DNA of 64,000 nucleotides from Lentinula raphanica (taxonomy: Eukaryota > Basidiomycota > Agaricomycetes > Agaricales > Omphalotaceae). Positions within the stretch are counted from its first letter, which is position 1. Every line of letters starts with the position of its first letter. The position numbers and the translations under genes are program-made. The stretch spans positions 1,690,380 to 1,754,379 of the forward strand of contig JANVFP010000005.1 in the NCBI GenBank assembly GCA_027919835.1, given 5' to 3'. The notes beneath the pieces were generated by a model. It saw nothing but the letters and a program-made list of their open reading frames with translations. It did not search any database and had not been told where the DNA came from. Below, in pieces: positions 54,088-64,000 of the stretch.

Positions 54088-54861
54088 CAGGGGGATGGAG
54101 GGGGATGGCAACGGAGAATTCCGTGAAATCGACTAGTGCAACACCCCCCCGTGAGAACTACGAAATGCTGTTGATGGTTGTTGCGGCCGAGCGGCGTTAA
54201 CTCTGATTTCTACCACCAATGATGTACCGATTCACCATTGATAGTGGTGTTGCGAGCGCGCGACGGACACAAACTACACCAAAAATGCCATCCTTATCTG
54301 TCAATATATCTCTTATTAACCTCTTTATCTCTGAGTCCATAAAACTGCCTCCCCAAAGTCTCTTGTCACTTCCTAACATTAGTAGCCTCACATCTTCCGT
54401 TCTTTGGTCTACAAAATGGGATGAAAAATTGCGCCGACTCTTCGTGAATCAGCTGAAATTCATATCAACAATAGTCCTATCCTACACACCATCTACCACC
54501 ACTCTCAGGAAGGCGAAAAATTCTGTTATCACACTGTTCAATGTGATCTCTGTGGCAAGGAGAGAGGTTTTGAAAAGAGATAGAGCAGCTACTATTACTG
54601 TACATACATATACAAAGAGGGCACGGGCAGGTACATACAGTAAAGGAGGCAAATCAGATTAATGTATCTAGTATGAAATCCATATTCTCATTAGTTTCTT
54701 CAATGTGTAAAGACTTTCTGAGACCATAACTGGAGTTGCTGCCTCAGACATGCCATACACCGGCTGTACAGATGCCGCATCGCTTATCACGGCAACCTTG
54801 AGTTCTCACGGGGGGTGTTGCACTAGTCGATTTCACGGAATTCTCCGTTGCCATCCCCCCG
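54088..54861. mobile_element. Non-autonomous hAT-like element 1
   Basis: A 774-bp element flanked by the 8-bp direct repeat GTCACAGC (54080-54087, 54862-54869). The TIRs are about 50-60 bp, starting CAGGGGGATGG and CGGGGGGATGG (reverse complement) and sharing CAACGGAGAATTCCGTGAAA and further bases to GTGAGAACT. The left TIR has an extra 10-bp tandem copy of GGGGGATGGA. TIRs starting CAGGG and 8-bp TSDs are typical of hAT. The internal 147-codon frame at 54219-54662 shows no transposase motif. Confidence 0.78.
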
Positions 54862-54896
54862 GTCACAGCTTAAGCTCACGTTCGTAGCATCTGTCT

Positions 54897-56332
54897 AGGA
54901 CCCCTGATAATATGGTTAGAGGTTCAGTGCCGAGGATACCCATTTTTGGCCCTTTTTCTCAGATGCAAAATTGGCCCAAATTGGCCCTTTTCATGGGACC
55001 TCAAAATTTGAGTCCAAATTTGGCCCTTTTTGTATCGTTCCTATGAAAAATTTTTGAAGTCCTCCCAGGCTTTTGAGAGGTCCCAAAGTTTCCAAAACAC
55101 AATTTTTCCCAAGTGTATGACATGCACTCACCACACAAATGCTCAAGAAGGGTAAAACATGGCAGAGCTAACCCAAAAAATATAAAGTAACCGTGGCGCA
55201 CGGTTTAGTGCTCGCGAAGGAAGCTTTAGTTGCAGTTTTTACTCATGTACCTCAATCTAAGCAGTGACTAGAGTAGTATATCGCAATGGTACAAAGGTTT
55301 CGGCACCCAAGTGAAATGAGATGACTCGGCATGTGGCAGACAACTTCAGACATCAGGACCCCAGAAGCTCCTGCAGAACCCCACCCGCTCATGGGGGTTC
55401 AAAGTACGCTACGTTTTGAGCCTAAAGTATGCTTATTCGGACAGGGAATAGTCACGTGAGACAAAAATTTCTCCAAAATCTCAAAAAATTTCCCAAAAAT
55501 GACTACATGTACTGACTTTGTGATGTATTTCAGCACAGAGTGAGTACAGAATCATCTATTTTGAACTTTATCTAGCTGAGATTATGATTGATGGGTAGAA
55601 GTTCAAAATTTGCTTCTCCAGCTGCCAAAGTACGCTAAGCTGGACAAGGCCTCGCAGCTCTGAGGCCCAAAGTACGCTAATTTCAGCTTATTTCGGACAG
55701 GGAAATCGCCAAAATCGGCCCCAAAAGTACGCTAATTTGGGCAAGGTTTGGCAGGAGCTTCCGGGGGCCTCAGACATCGCAGGAACAACCAAAAGACCAG
55801 GTTAAGTTGAATATGGAGCCCAACAGCCTGTGGACATTCACATAAGCAAAGAATAGAGCACGAAAAGTTGAGAACTCACTTGAGCAATGAGGGCCTTGAA
55901 CTTGAAGCGTCTGAATCATCTCCAGGAAACCTCTCCAAAAACAGACAGCTCAATTTTTACAGTCAAAACACCGTTCAAAAGCAAGGCAAACACTTTCTGC
56001 ATGCAACATGAGCACATTTTGAGAAAAATAGAAAGATTGACCAGAGTTTGAATGAGAAAGAGCGCATTCATTTCAAAAAGAGGAAAAATCCTCTGTGCCA
56101 TGCAAACGCCAAACAAATACAAACAAGGACACCATTCACTGTCCTCACGAAACCACAATTGAAAAGGTTCAGCAGGTCTGTCAAATTTGGCCCTTCAGTG
56201 TACCGCAGATTTGAGTCAAATTTGGACCAAATTTGGACCAAATTTGGCTCTTTGCATCATACATATCCCAAAATTTTACCTCAAATTTGGCCCTTTGGGA
56301 ACTTATCCTCTCACAGTATTATCAGGGGTCCT
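54897..56332. mobile_element. Non-autonomous hAT-like element 2
   Basis: A 1436-bp element flanked by the perfect 8-bp duplication ATCTGTCT (54889-54896, 56333-56340). The TIRs start AGGACCCCTGATAATA and match at 23 of 26 positions. The subterminal parts carry many AAATTTGG/TTGGCCC words (54945-55030 and 56190-56300). The centre repeats AGTACGCTAA-type words (about 55405-55735). No transposase frame is present. Only 27 bp plus a TSD separate it from element 1. Confidence 0.82.
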
Positions 56333-56340
56333 ATCTGTCT

Positions 56341-57949
56341 CCACCTCCAACGAACCAGGTTTTCGTTTCCTATACTCCTAACTCGCAAGAATGCTGGATT
56401 GGATAGTGTCGTGCACAAGCTGCAGAGTTCTACGCATTCCAAAGGATGTGTCATGCGTAGTAGTCTCAAAGTCGGGGCTCTCATGCTCAAGCCCTGATAT
56501 GGACTCGAGTGGATAGCTCAAAGTCGTGGTGGCATTGAAAAAAGGGAAGAGCACCGCGGTCGAACAACAAAATCTACAAATATCTGTTTCTCTCCTCGTC
56601 CACTACCGGTCCTGCTCTTCTCCAAGCTCTACCCCTCTACCTTGCCCTTGAAACTATTTACATAATCCGCAGCTCAAGAACCCTTCGTCATCCCATCTCT
56701 TATCCTTTCACCTGAAGTCAACTTTGAATTATCATCTGTGCAGGATCTCCCGCATTGATATAGATGGTCGGGCAAGAGCGTTGTATGTTCCGAGCTCGAA
56801 GCGTGCTCCTTGTGCTTCGACCAGACTACTGGACGAGCAGCCATGTGTAGGATATGCACAGTTGATGAGTTCTTCCTCAGGCCTCAGGACTATTGAACGT
56901 ATACCCGGTCCCAAACGCACTCGTTCGGTCACTCTCTCCCTCGTTCGTGATCGGCCCAACAAACCAGAATTAGTGCCTTGAGCGTCCGTCCGTTTCCTTT
57001 GCGATAAGTTATAACTGCATGGAGCTGTCGGTTGAGGAGGCTTGGCATGGCTCATCGGTCTTGCAAGACATCAAAGAATCCGAGTCCATCCTTTCTATTG
57101 TCTGCCCATCACTGTACCGTCACCACTTCTAAATTCTCTTCTCACTGGTGACTCGTCAATAGTGCGACGCGGATCTGAAGATTGCCCCCCCAGCCTTACT
57201 CTTTACCTGCCACTCCTAAAACTACTGGTGCATATGGATCTTCTGGGACACAGGGGAACGCAATCTTTGTGAATCGTCACTACGGGACCTGTTTCCTCAG
57301 TCGACACACCTTCTTCAGTTGAAGAGTGATAAAGCAGGGAATGAAGAGGATAAGGAGTGTGAGGGGTAGAAGGAACGCTATGGAGGAGAGGAGGAGATGG
57401 GAGAAGGATTCGAAGGAGGAAAATGAAACAGAAAGGAACAACAAGCCATAATAATGCCAAAAGGACGGGTAGAAGCCCCTGCTTCCAGCCGCGGTCTTTC
57501 CCCCCTCTTCACGGAGGATGAATCCAATCAGATGAACACCAAGCGGGGATGCATGTTTTGTGAGGCTAGGAGGATCAGAGGACAGAGGACAGAGGAGGCC
57601 AATTTTGGCAGACCAAACAACCATCGAAGAAAGACTATCCCTAGGAGCTAGCCGTGGACTAATAGGCCTAGGTTTTGTTTGAGAGCTCATTCGATGGAAC
57701 TGCGTGACCGTAGCTGGCGCCGTTAACGAGGATATGAAGGGTGCAATTTAATGCTTCGTTGGATAGATCTAATGACCTAGTGACTTTATCACTGAACACT
57801 GATCACCAATATACTTCTTATGTCGTTTGTCAAATGTATTTAAGCAAGGTGTGGGGCGTTGTCAGAGATTCCGCACAATCTTATACCTTAGAACGAACTG
57901 GTAGTCTTAAAAGATCTACTGGATCCGCAATACAGGTCAACAGAGCGAA
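56341..57949. other. No recognisable gene
   Basis: Several overlapping frames (56724-56981 plus, 57280-57690 minus with a hydrophobic stretch) are open, but none shows a known motif or a splice-consistent extension. I leave them uncalled. Confidence 0.35.
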
Positions 57950-59889
57950 GTGACACGGAAGTACAGATCTTTTGATCTGGACTCGAAGGGGGTGAGTGAT
58001 CCACTCAAAGGGTTTACAAGGAACGAGAGAACTCGTATAGATCAGACTTTATGACCACACAAATACTATCAGAACCAGGTTGAAGATCTACTGATCACCG
58101 ATCACAGAAAACCTTCACAGCTCGTATGGATCACCGATCACCACACGTCTGCTTGAACAGAGCCACCGAAACTCTGAACGCTCACTTGGAACAACCAAGA
58201 ACCAAGCCCTCTGTATCTCCACGATAGGAGTCTACCTTCGATTCAAATCTAGCTGAGACTTTATCAACTGACAAGATATCGGGCCTAACGAGATGAGAAT
58301 TTCACAACCACTTTCGAAGACCGCCCGGCTTACAAAGCCTTTACTCCTCACGTATGAGAGCAAAGGTTAGCTAGTCAGAGAAACTGGGCACAAAACCTGA
58401 ACTATATTTTTGTAGGCTACGTCCTTAAGTACTTCTACGAAGAGATCTGTAGCCAATTTACTATTTTATGGAATAGATCTATAGATTTGAGAGAACGGAG
58501 TCCGAGATCTGATACAAATAAGGAAAGATAGGACGAGAAACGATACAAACACCAGAGAAACAGAGAGTAAAAAGGATAAAAACAAGTAAAATGTCCATTT
58601 CTGGTGGTCCTTCGTCGAGATCTAGTTGCCTGACCTTCGAATCCGGACCTGGTCTGTGCGTCCATCCACATGCTGGTGGTTAAAGGGCACGGATAAGCTC
58701 CTGCACAGGTAACTCAAACGTTTCCTCATTTGATTCCGCTATGTGAACGGTTGTATGCCTCTCCAACTGAATGGGAGTACATATAAAGGGGGGAAACCTG
58801 TCCCAATAGGTTCGTTTGGCTTCTAGCTTTCCAACGATATGCATATATCGAATAGATCCAGAGGTTTAACAATGGTGAAGTCGAAAGATCTACCCTTGCA
58901 ACACTCCTGGTCAAAGCTGTACATCTCAGGCGTCTATTTCCCATTTAGGAAACGTCCACATGTAACTGGGATGATACACTTTGGTTGTTTCTCCGTTTAG
59001 TCACATTCCTGCGACCTGATCCATCCCGAAACTCGATCTGAGTGAATAGATCTGTTGAGTCTGGGCCTTGAATAATCCATCCCCACTGGTAATACGAATA
59101 GATCTATTGGTTCTAAGCTCGTCTCGGTGCAGTATCATACTCAGTTGGCCGTTAGGCGTTGAAAACTAAGTTGATAATCCCTTGATAGCTCATATCAGAG
59201 GTGGCTTTGTCTTGAAGGACTCCCCGACCAAGGGACTCGAGTGTGAACTCTTATTATTCGTCAGGATGTGTTTTCCTGTCTGGATCTGACGTCCTGGCAT
59301 TAACATGATACAAGTTTGACTGTCAGCTCGGGCTCACTACAGTCCTTTAGTACTCTACAGGCTCTAATCGTTAAAATTAGGCCATTGCATGCCTGCACGC
59401 AAAATGGGCGTATTATCTCCCCCAAACTAAAGATCTGACCGTCCCCGGTCATCTGGTTGGGTAGACAGGCTCGTACCTCCCTTAGGAGTGTGGTACTGCA
59501 ACTGATCCGAGCTTTTGGATTGATCTCCTCGATATCCCAATGGTATTCCCACTCATTAAGCTATAGATCTGTTCGGTTGCCTCGGGATCAACTGATGATA
59601 ATTAAACCCGCGGCTAACTCGATAGAAGCGCCTAATTTCCGAGTGTGATTATCAAGAGATCTAATCACAACATCCTGCAACTTCACAAAGTTCATTTCTC
59701 TGACCTTTGTAAGTATTACAATATTCCTACTATTCTTAGAATTTTCCCAGTGGCTTATTACGTCCTGGGAAGTTCTTAAGAACCGTGGATAAAAGGCTGC
59801 CGGACTTCGAAAATTTTCTCTAAGTCCGCTTTCTTTCTCACTTCCAACTTCAACATCATCTCCCAACTGATCCTTCCTCGACAATCGCT
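57950..59889. repeat. AGATCT-rich non-coding stretch and leader of the 59890 gene
   Basis: AGATCT occurs about twelve times between 57.96 and 59.67 kb, often as ATAGATCT(G/A)T. The pattern resumes at 63.2-63.75 kb. Near 59410-59515 a CTCCCCCAAACTAAA motif followed by a GTCCCCGGTCA segment and CTGATCCGAG resembles 63825-63910. No gene is visible. This may be the leader or LTR-like part of a repeated unit. Confidence 0.45.
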
Positions 59890-61375
59890 ATGTCGTCTCG
59901 AAACGCCGGATCTTCGTCTTCTCGCAAACAATACGCTGTCCGAGAGCTTCGCAGCAAGGCTTCCACCATGGAGGACTTCAAATTTAACACTCAGCTTCGG
60001 GCTAGAGACAGTCTCACCGCTAAGAAACAGGTTCTCTTTCTTCCAGCCTCAAAGCACGAGTGCGAACTCCTTCGTCAGGCTTGGCCTGCTCACACCAATT
60101 CTTTTGATTCTGCCTTTGCCTTAAAGCTGTATGCAGACCCCGAACCCGTTACTTTGCCAAGTGTCCCTTCTGCTGATCAGAAATCCAAGATCCCCGACAC
60201 TTTCTACCCGGAACTGCTTGTTCAGTTTGTCAAGGAGTTCGAGAAGGGCGCCTTGTGTTGCGAAGAGGGTTTCCTGCTCTATCAGGCACTTAACATCGTT
60301 CAGGATGCGCTGGCTGACGTTATGGATGAACCCAAGGCCAAAACCAAAGACGCGCTGCTATCCATGCTCAAGAACCCACAGGTAACAAACGCCTTGGTAG
60401 GTCCTTCGCTCCCTTTAGTGTGGTTTTCAAGCTGACCTGAGGTAGGGCTACTACCGCCTCTTTTGGCATAAGACGCGTGCCTGTCCGTTGTTTGCGCTTC
60501 GATTCGTTTGCCTTTTCTGCGATTTCTGCGCCAAGGTCCTGTCCAAATCTGAATACACAGCCAAGGTATATAATGAAGAGGCTAGGCGAGGGTTCGGTGT
60601 CGATGCTATGCTTCGTACAAAGGTCCGGGTAAGCAGACTCTTCGTTCATGCCCGACTTCCGTTTCTGACGCTACCTGCAGGCCTTAAAAGGTCCTACCCA
60701 CAACGTCGCCTCACTTGCCATTCCGCTTCCACTGGATCCCTCCACCTTCGAAGGCCAGTTACTGATCACGGTCGCACAAGCAGGTCCCGCCGCGCAGGTT
60801 CTCCGACATCCTGTTACGAATGCGATTCTACTGCCCGACCCTAGTGGCGTCGCAGATCTTCCTCCAGCCAGTCCTCTTTTGAACGCTTGGGAGGACGAGG
60901 ACTTCAGTATGGAAGGTCCTGCCTCACCAGTCGACGAAGACGAAGGTCTAGCTTCTCCGATCCTGGATGTAGGGGACGATGACGATGGAGAGACAGAGGT
61001 GTCGGAGGACATTGCGGCCGAAGATGTGTTCAAGGCTCCAAAGGGGAAAGGCAAGGCCAAGGCCTCCATTGGTATGTTTTCAGCCCATCCATCCTCCTCC
61101 TGAGTCCCTACTAACCTTCTGACTGCTCCAGACACTCCCATTCGCCGCAGCCCCCGAGTCAACATTCCCAAGGCTACTTCGTCGAAAGTGGGGCCTCCGG
61201 TCACCAGCAGGCCAGTTCCCAAGCCAATCAAACGTGAGCGGGAGGCCTCCTCGCCTATCACCTGTAGCTGTAGGTTTTATGCATAACAAGTGGGCAAGTC
61301 CCTGAGGCCCGTTTTGCATAACAGTGGGGCACTAATCCACTCAGTCAATAAATGAATATTTAAACTGGGATTAAG

Positions 61376-61446
61376 CACTGAATCAGGCCCCTCCCGTTGG
61401 GGTTAGCTATGCTAACCCCAACATTAGGGAGGGGTCTGATTCAGTG
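61376..61446. repeat. 71-bp near-perfect hairpin
   Basis: CACTGAATCAGGCCCCTCCC on the left pairs with GGGAGGGGTCTGATTCAGTG on the right. Inside, TTGGGGTTAGC and GCTAACCCCAA form the inner stem around TAT. It lies within the MITE. Confidence 0.8.
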
Positions 61447-61462
61447 CCAAACATGAGCCAAT

Positions 61463-61556
61463 AAGGGTTAGGGGGTTAGGGGTTGGGTTAGGTTAGGGTT
61501 AGGGGTTTGGTTAGGGGTTAGGGTGGTTAGGGGTTGGGTTAGGGGTTAGGGGTTGA
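61463..61556 (+). repeat. Interstitial telomere-like TTAGGG/TTAGGGG tract
   Basis: About 94 bp of irregular GGTTAGGG, TTAGGGG and TTGGGTTA units, matching the fungal telomere word TTAGGG but degenerate. It lies inside the MITE directly after the hairpin, whose arm also contains GGGGTTAG. Confidence 0.75.
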
Positions 61557-63125
61557 GGATATATTGATAGATCTTAAAAAAAGACCCCCTATAGGGGGTG
61601 TCAGTTTTTTCCAAAAATGGATATTTCAAAAGATACAATTAATTCTTTTTTTCAAAAATATTGAAAAATGTTCTTGCCTATATGTTATGCATAACATGTT
61701 GCCCAAGTTGTTATGCATTACATCCACTGCTATAGTGAGCTATAGTGAGGCTTATTGAGTGGTGGGCAACTGCCCCACTGTTATGCAAAACGGGCTTCAG
61801 GGACTTGCCCATATGTTATGCATAGAAGTTACAGCCTCAGCTGCGCCTATAGCGGATATGGTAGGCTCCCAGCATCTGATTTGACTTTCTTTCCAACTGA
61901 TGATCCTATCTTTCGTAGGAGATGAGGGAACCAGTACCCAAGAAGCCCAAGACTTCCACAGTTTCGGTCAACGCTCCCAAAGAGTCCTCGCCTCCTCAAG
62001 TTGCAGATAAGGCTAAACCAAAGACCCCTAAGGGTTCCAAACCTGCTGTTGAGCCGCACGAAGTGGCTGTCGAGCCTGAGGCTCCCCTAGAGCACAATGA
62101 TGTCAATACGAGCGCGCACCACACCTTGTTCCTCACCAATCCCAACTTCACGGTCAAGACTGCATTCGCCGATCTCGTCGCGCAGGATCAGGGTACCAAA
62201 CGGCGTCCAGAGATGCAGATTCTTCGCTCTTCTCCCTGGACCATCGATGATGAACTCAAGGGACTCGGTGCTTTTCTGACCGCTCATGGCGTCTCGTTCT
62301 CATTAGACAACTTGGGCCGCTTCGGTCATCTGATTTCTCGACACTGGTTCATGATGATTCTGACCTTGCCGTTGAGGATCCCGACCTTGCTCCTTCCCTC
62401 GACTGCGTTTCCTGCCAAGTGCGGGGTTTAACTTGCACCGCTGGTTCGCGTCTCGGGGGGCCCTGTCAGGGCTGCTCTCAATCCCATCGAACCTGTCCGA
62501 GCGCGCTTCATTTGGAGTTACAAGCAGATCTCTTACAGGAACTTCCAAAATCAGTGCAGTCTCTTCCAGGCAGTAAGTGGATCTTTGGCTTTTGCCATCT
62601 CCTGGAGCTGACTTTGTGTTTACCCTGCCCTCCTAGGCTATGCCTTGGCCCTTGATCGTTTTCAGACCGGACTGGATCGTTATTTCCGTGCTCAAGAGCT
62701 GGCACAGGAAATGTCCAACTTAGCCGCTTACAACCTCGCTCAATTGGTACATGATCTGAAGCCTCGGGGCCTGATGCCAACGTAGTCCTCACCGCCTGGG
62801 CCAAGGAACATCCCGACGACAAGCTCAGCTACGATGATGTCACCTTGCTAGCGACGTTCTTCAACTGGAACTCGTCCTGTAACCTCTCTGCCTATCTCGA
62901 GACACCCGAGGAGATCGAGCGATTCCAACAGTTCTTGAAGGATCACAAACTCGATCTTCCCTCGGTTCCTTCGACCTCGGGTGAAGCCACATCTGATCCA
63001 GGCGAGTCTCCAGTTGAGGAGCCAAGGAAGACCTATTCGCCATGCACGCTTCTAACTGGAATGTCGAGGCAGCAGCGCAGCCTGACGAACTTGCCGCTCC
63101 TATCACTGAGGAGCAGAAACCTTGA

Positions 63126-63936
63126 ATCATACTCGGTTTCTGTCTCCCTACTTAGGACATGGTTTCGTTTAGGGTGGATCTGGTCGAGGGGTACGCTTTC
63201 TTGGACTTGGACAATCGTTTTTGTACAGATCTCAAATCGTCGTCACCATCTACAGACCCATTGGTTTACTACATACGGACTAATTTCTTCAATTCTTCAC
63301 TCGTAGCCTATGTAGCATTTCTTTTGAGGTCTCTTCAACATATCTTGGTACATCTTACAGACACTTAGGTAGTCCTTTGTAGTCTGCTCAATGCAATGGT
63401 CTAATGACCATTTTGTCTTGAAACCTCGTGTGAAATTCATCCATAAGTCCACTAAGTTAACGGAATTGAATAGATCTGTCCTTGGTAGTGTAGAACTAAA
63501 GTAAGCTCTAATAAAGTCTTTGAAATACGAATTTCTTGACCTTACTGAGCCTCTTTGTAAGAGAAATGGACAGATCTGGAGTATCCCTTGTTACAGGGTC
63601 CCAGATCTGTGAGTATATGCGGAAAACACGAATAGATCCATTCGTTCTTTGTGCCTTTCGCTTATAAAAATGTTGGTGGTCACTGCCCTAAGGTCTCTTA
63701 ATCCTTTGGGCAACTAATGTGAGCTACGTCGGCCTCAGATCTAGTGCTATACATGTTACCCACATGCTTGTTTCACTTAGATCACTGACTTCGTAAATTT
63801 TAAAAATTTGATAATTTTTGAAACACAGTGTCCCCTCCCCCAAACTAAAAGCTCAGCAGTCCCTGCTGACTCAGTCAAGGAAAGTTTTCGTATAAAACAG
63901 CACTGATCCGAGTGGATCCAACTCCCAAACAAAAAT
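63126..63936. repeat. AGATCT-rich non-coding stretch, leader-like
   Basis: The AGATCT words seen before 59.7 kb reappear (63.22, 63.47, 63.57, 63.60 and 63.74 kb). At 63825-63910 the CTCCCCCAAACTAAA leader motif and an ACTGATCCGAG word recur. No gene seen. Confidence 0.45.
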
Positions 63937-64000
63937 ATGGCGCCCAACCACGAATTTTCCAACACTCCCCTTCGTTTGGAGTCCGAGCTTGAGGACTGGC
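63937..64000 (+). CDS. Start of an unknown ORF cut by the window end
   Basis: An open frame from ATG (MAPNHEFSNTPLRLESELED...) begins about 110 bp after the leader motif, the same layout as the 59890 gene. Only 21 residues are visible and there is no recognisable domain. Called from position and leader similarity. Confidence 0.3.
   Translation, partial: MAPNHEFSNTPLRLESELEDW

Larger units (their letters stand above)
61273..61829. mobile_element. TA-flanked MITE inside an exon
   Basis: TIRs of about 75-90 bp: both ends read TATGCATAACA...GGGCAAGTCCCTGA...CCCGTTTTGCATAACAGTGGGGC inward. TA dinucleotides flank the 557-bp element (61271-61272, 61830-61831). Removing it with one TA restores the reading frame of the host exon to the donor at 61861. 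A TA duplication suggests a Tc1/mariner-type source. Confidence 0.72.
59890..63125 (+). pseudogene. Decayed multi-exon gene of unknown family with Cys-rich motif
   Basis: From MSSRNAGSSSSRKQ the exons 59890-60381, 60446-60628, 60681-61071, 61132-61272 (resuming at 61832-61860 past a MITE) and 61919 onward join in phase. They encode a hydrophilic protein with a Cys-rich CPLFALRFVCLFCDFC segment, an acidic DVGDDDDGETEV block, a basic RRSPRVNIPK block, and later DCVSCQVRGLTC...CQGCSQSHRTC, a C-x2-C-x6-C array reminiscent of Zn-binding knuckles. Beyond about 62310 at least three frame changes are needed (near 62310-62350, 62750-62770 and 63030), ending at 63125. With the MITE in an exon, this copy is probably dead. 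The family is unknown to me; a Gag-like or transposon-linked gene is possible. Confidence 0.55.

Noticed and set aside
54219..54662. 147-codon ORF inside hAT-like element 1 as a transposase
   Set aside because: Too short, and without any hAT transposase motif; the element is better read as non-autonomous.
57280..57690. Minus-strand 136-codon frame with hydrophobic stretches
   Set aside because: No motif, no supporting splice structure, and overlapping frames of similar length on the other strand.
61463..61556. A true chromosome end
   Set aside because: The tract is short, degenerate, lies inside a TIR element, and has genic sequence on both sides.
1..64000. CRISPR array, bacterial operon or prophage
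   Set aside because: No spaced direct repeats of that kind; genes have spliceosomal introns and eukaryotic products.

Overview
The window looks like nuclear DNA of a mushroom-forming basidiomycete (Agaricomycetes). Evidence: many short GT-AG introns of about 50-60 nt, basidiomycete-type housekeeping proteins, a chromodomain-bearing Ty3/gypsy retrotransposon, and an unnamed protein family that I associate with mushroom genomes. All calls come from reading the sequence; no database search was possible. Splice models were chosen so that donor, acceptor and reading phase agree.

Positions 1-20.5 kb are a normal gene-dense euchromatic segment. After 3 kb without a recognisable gene come: a nucleoside hydrolase with an apparent frameshift (3052-4730), GOT1 (minus, 5008-5685), a short-chain dehydrogenase (6010-7500) followed by a decayed duplicate of its 3' part, a serine-rich disordered protein (minus, 8218-9389), UTP6 (9536-12525), a KSP1/Ran1-type protein kinase (13301-16477), a PHO80-like cyclin (minus, 17042-18027), RPL12/uL11 (18263-18934) and an alpha/beta-hydrolase esterase (19049-19834).

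Positions 20.5-39.4 kb are a three-level nest of transposable elements inside one broken gene. A gene for a secreted-protein family (halves at 20510-20854 and 39175-39436, minus) was hit by a Ty3/gypsy element (20855-39174, 5-bp TSD). The pol gene of that element was hit by a TIR DNA transposon (27006-38278, 7-bp TSD). The gene of that transposon was hit by a young chromovirus (29489-37116, 5-bp TSD, two 522-bp LTRs that look identical). At all three levels, removing the insert and one TSD copy restores the reading frame of the interrupted gene.

Positions 39.2-52.6 kb hold a cluster of signal-peptide genes (39568-40714, 42252-43880, 46957-47622, 51510-52620). Two are tandem paralogues with two-domain organisation. 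All four carry the same promoter dyad, ATTTG-CTGGT-CAAAT (one copy lacks one base), upstream of the start, which suggests coordinated control. The spaces between them hold decayed duplications and small TIR elements.

Positions 52.6-64 kb are gene-poor and repeat-rich: two neighbouring non-autonomous hAT-like elements with perfect 8-bp TSDs (54088-54861, 54897-56332), a stretch packed with AGATCT sites, and a decayed multi-exon gene (59890-63125). One exon of that gene contains a TA-flanked MITE (61273-61829) that itself carries a long hairpin and a telomere-like TTAGGG tract.
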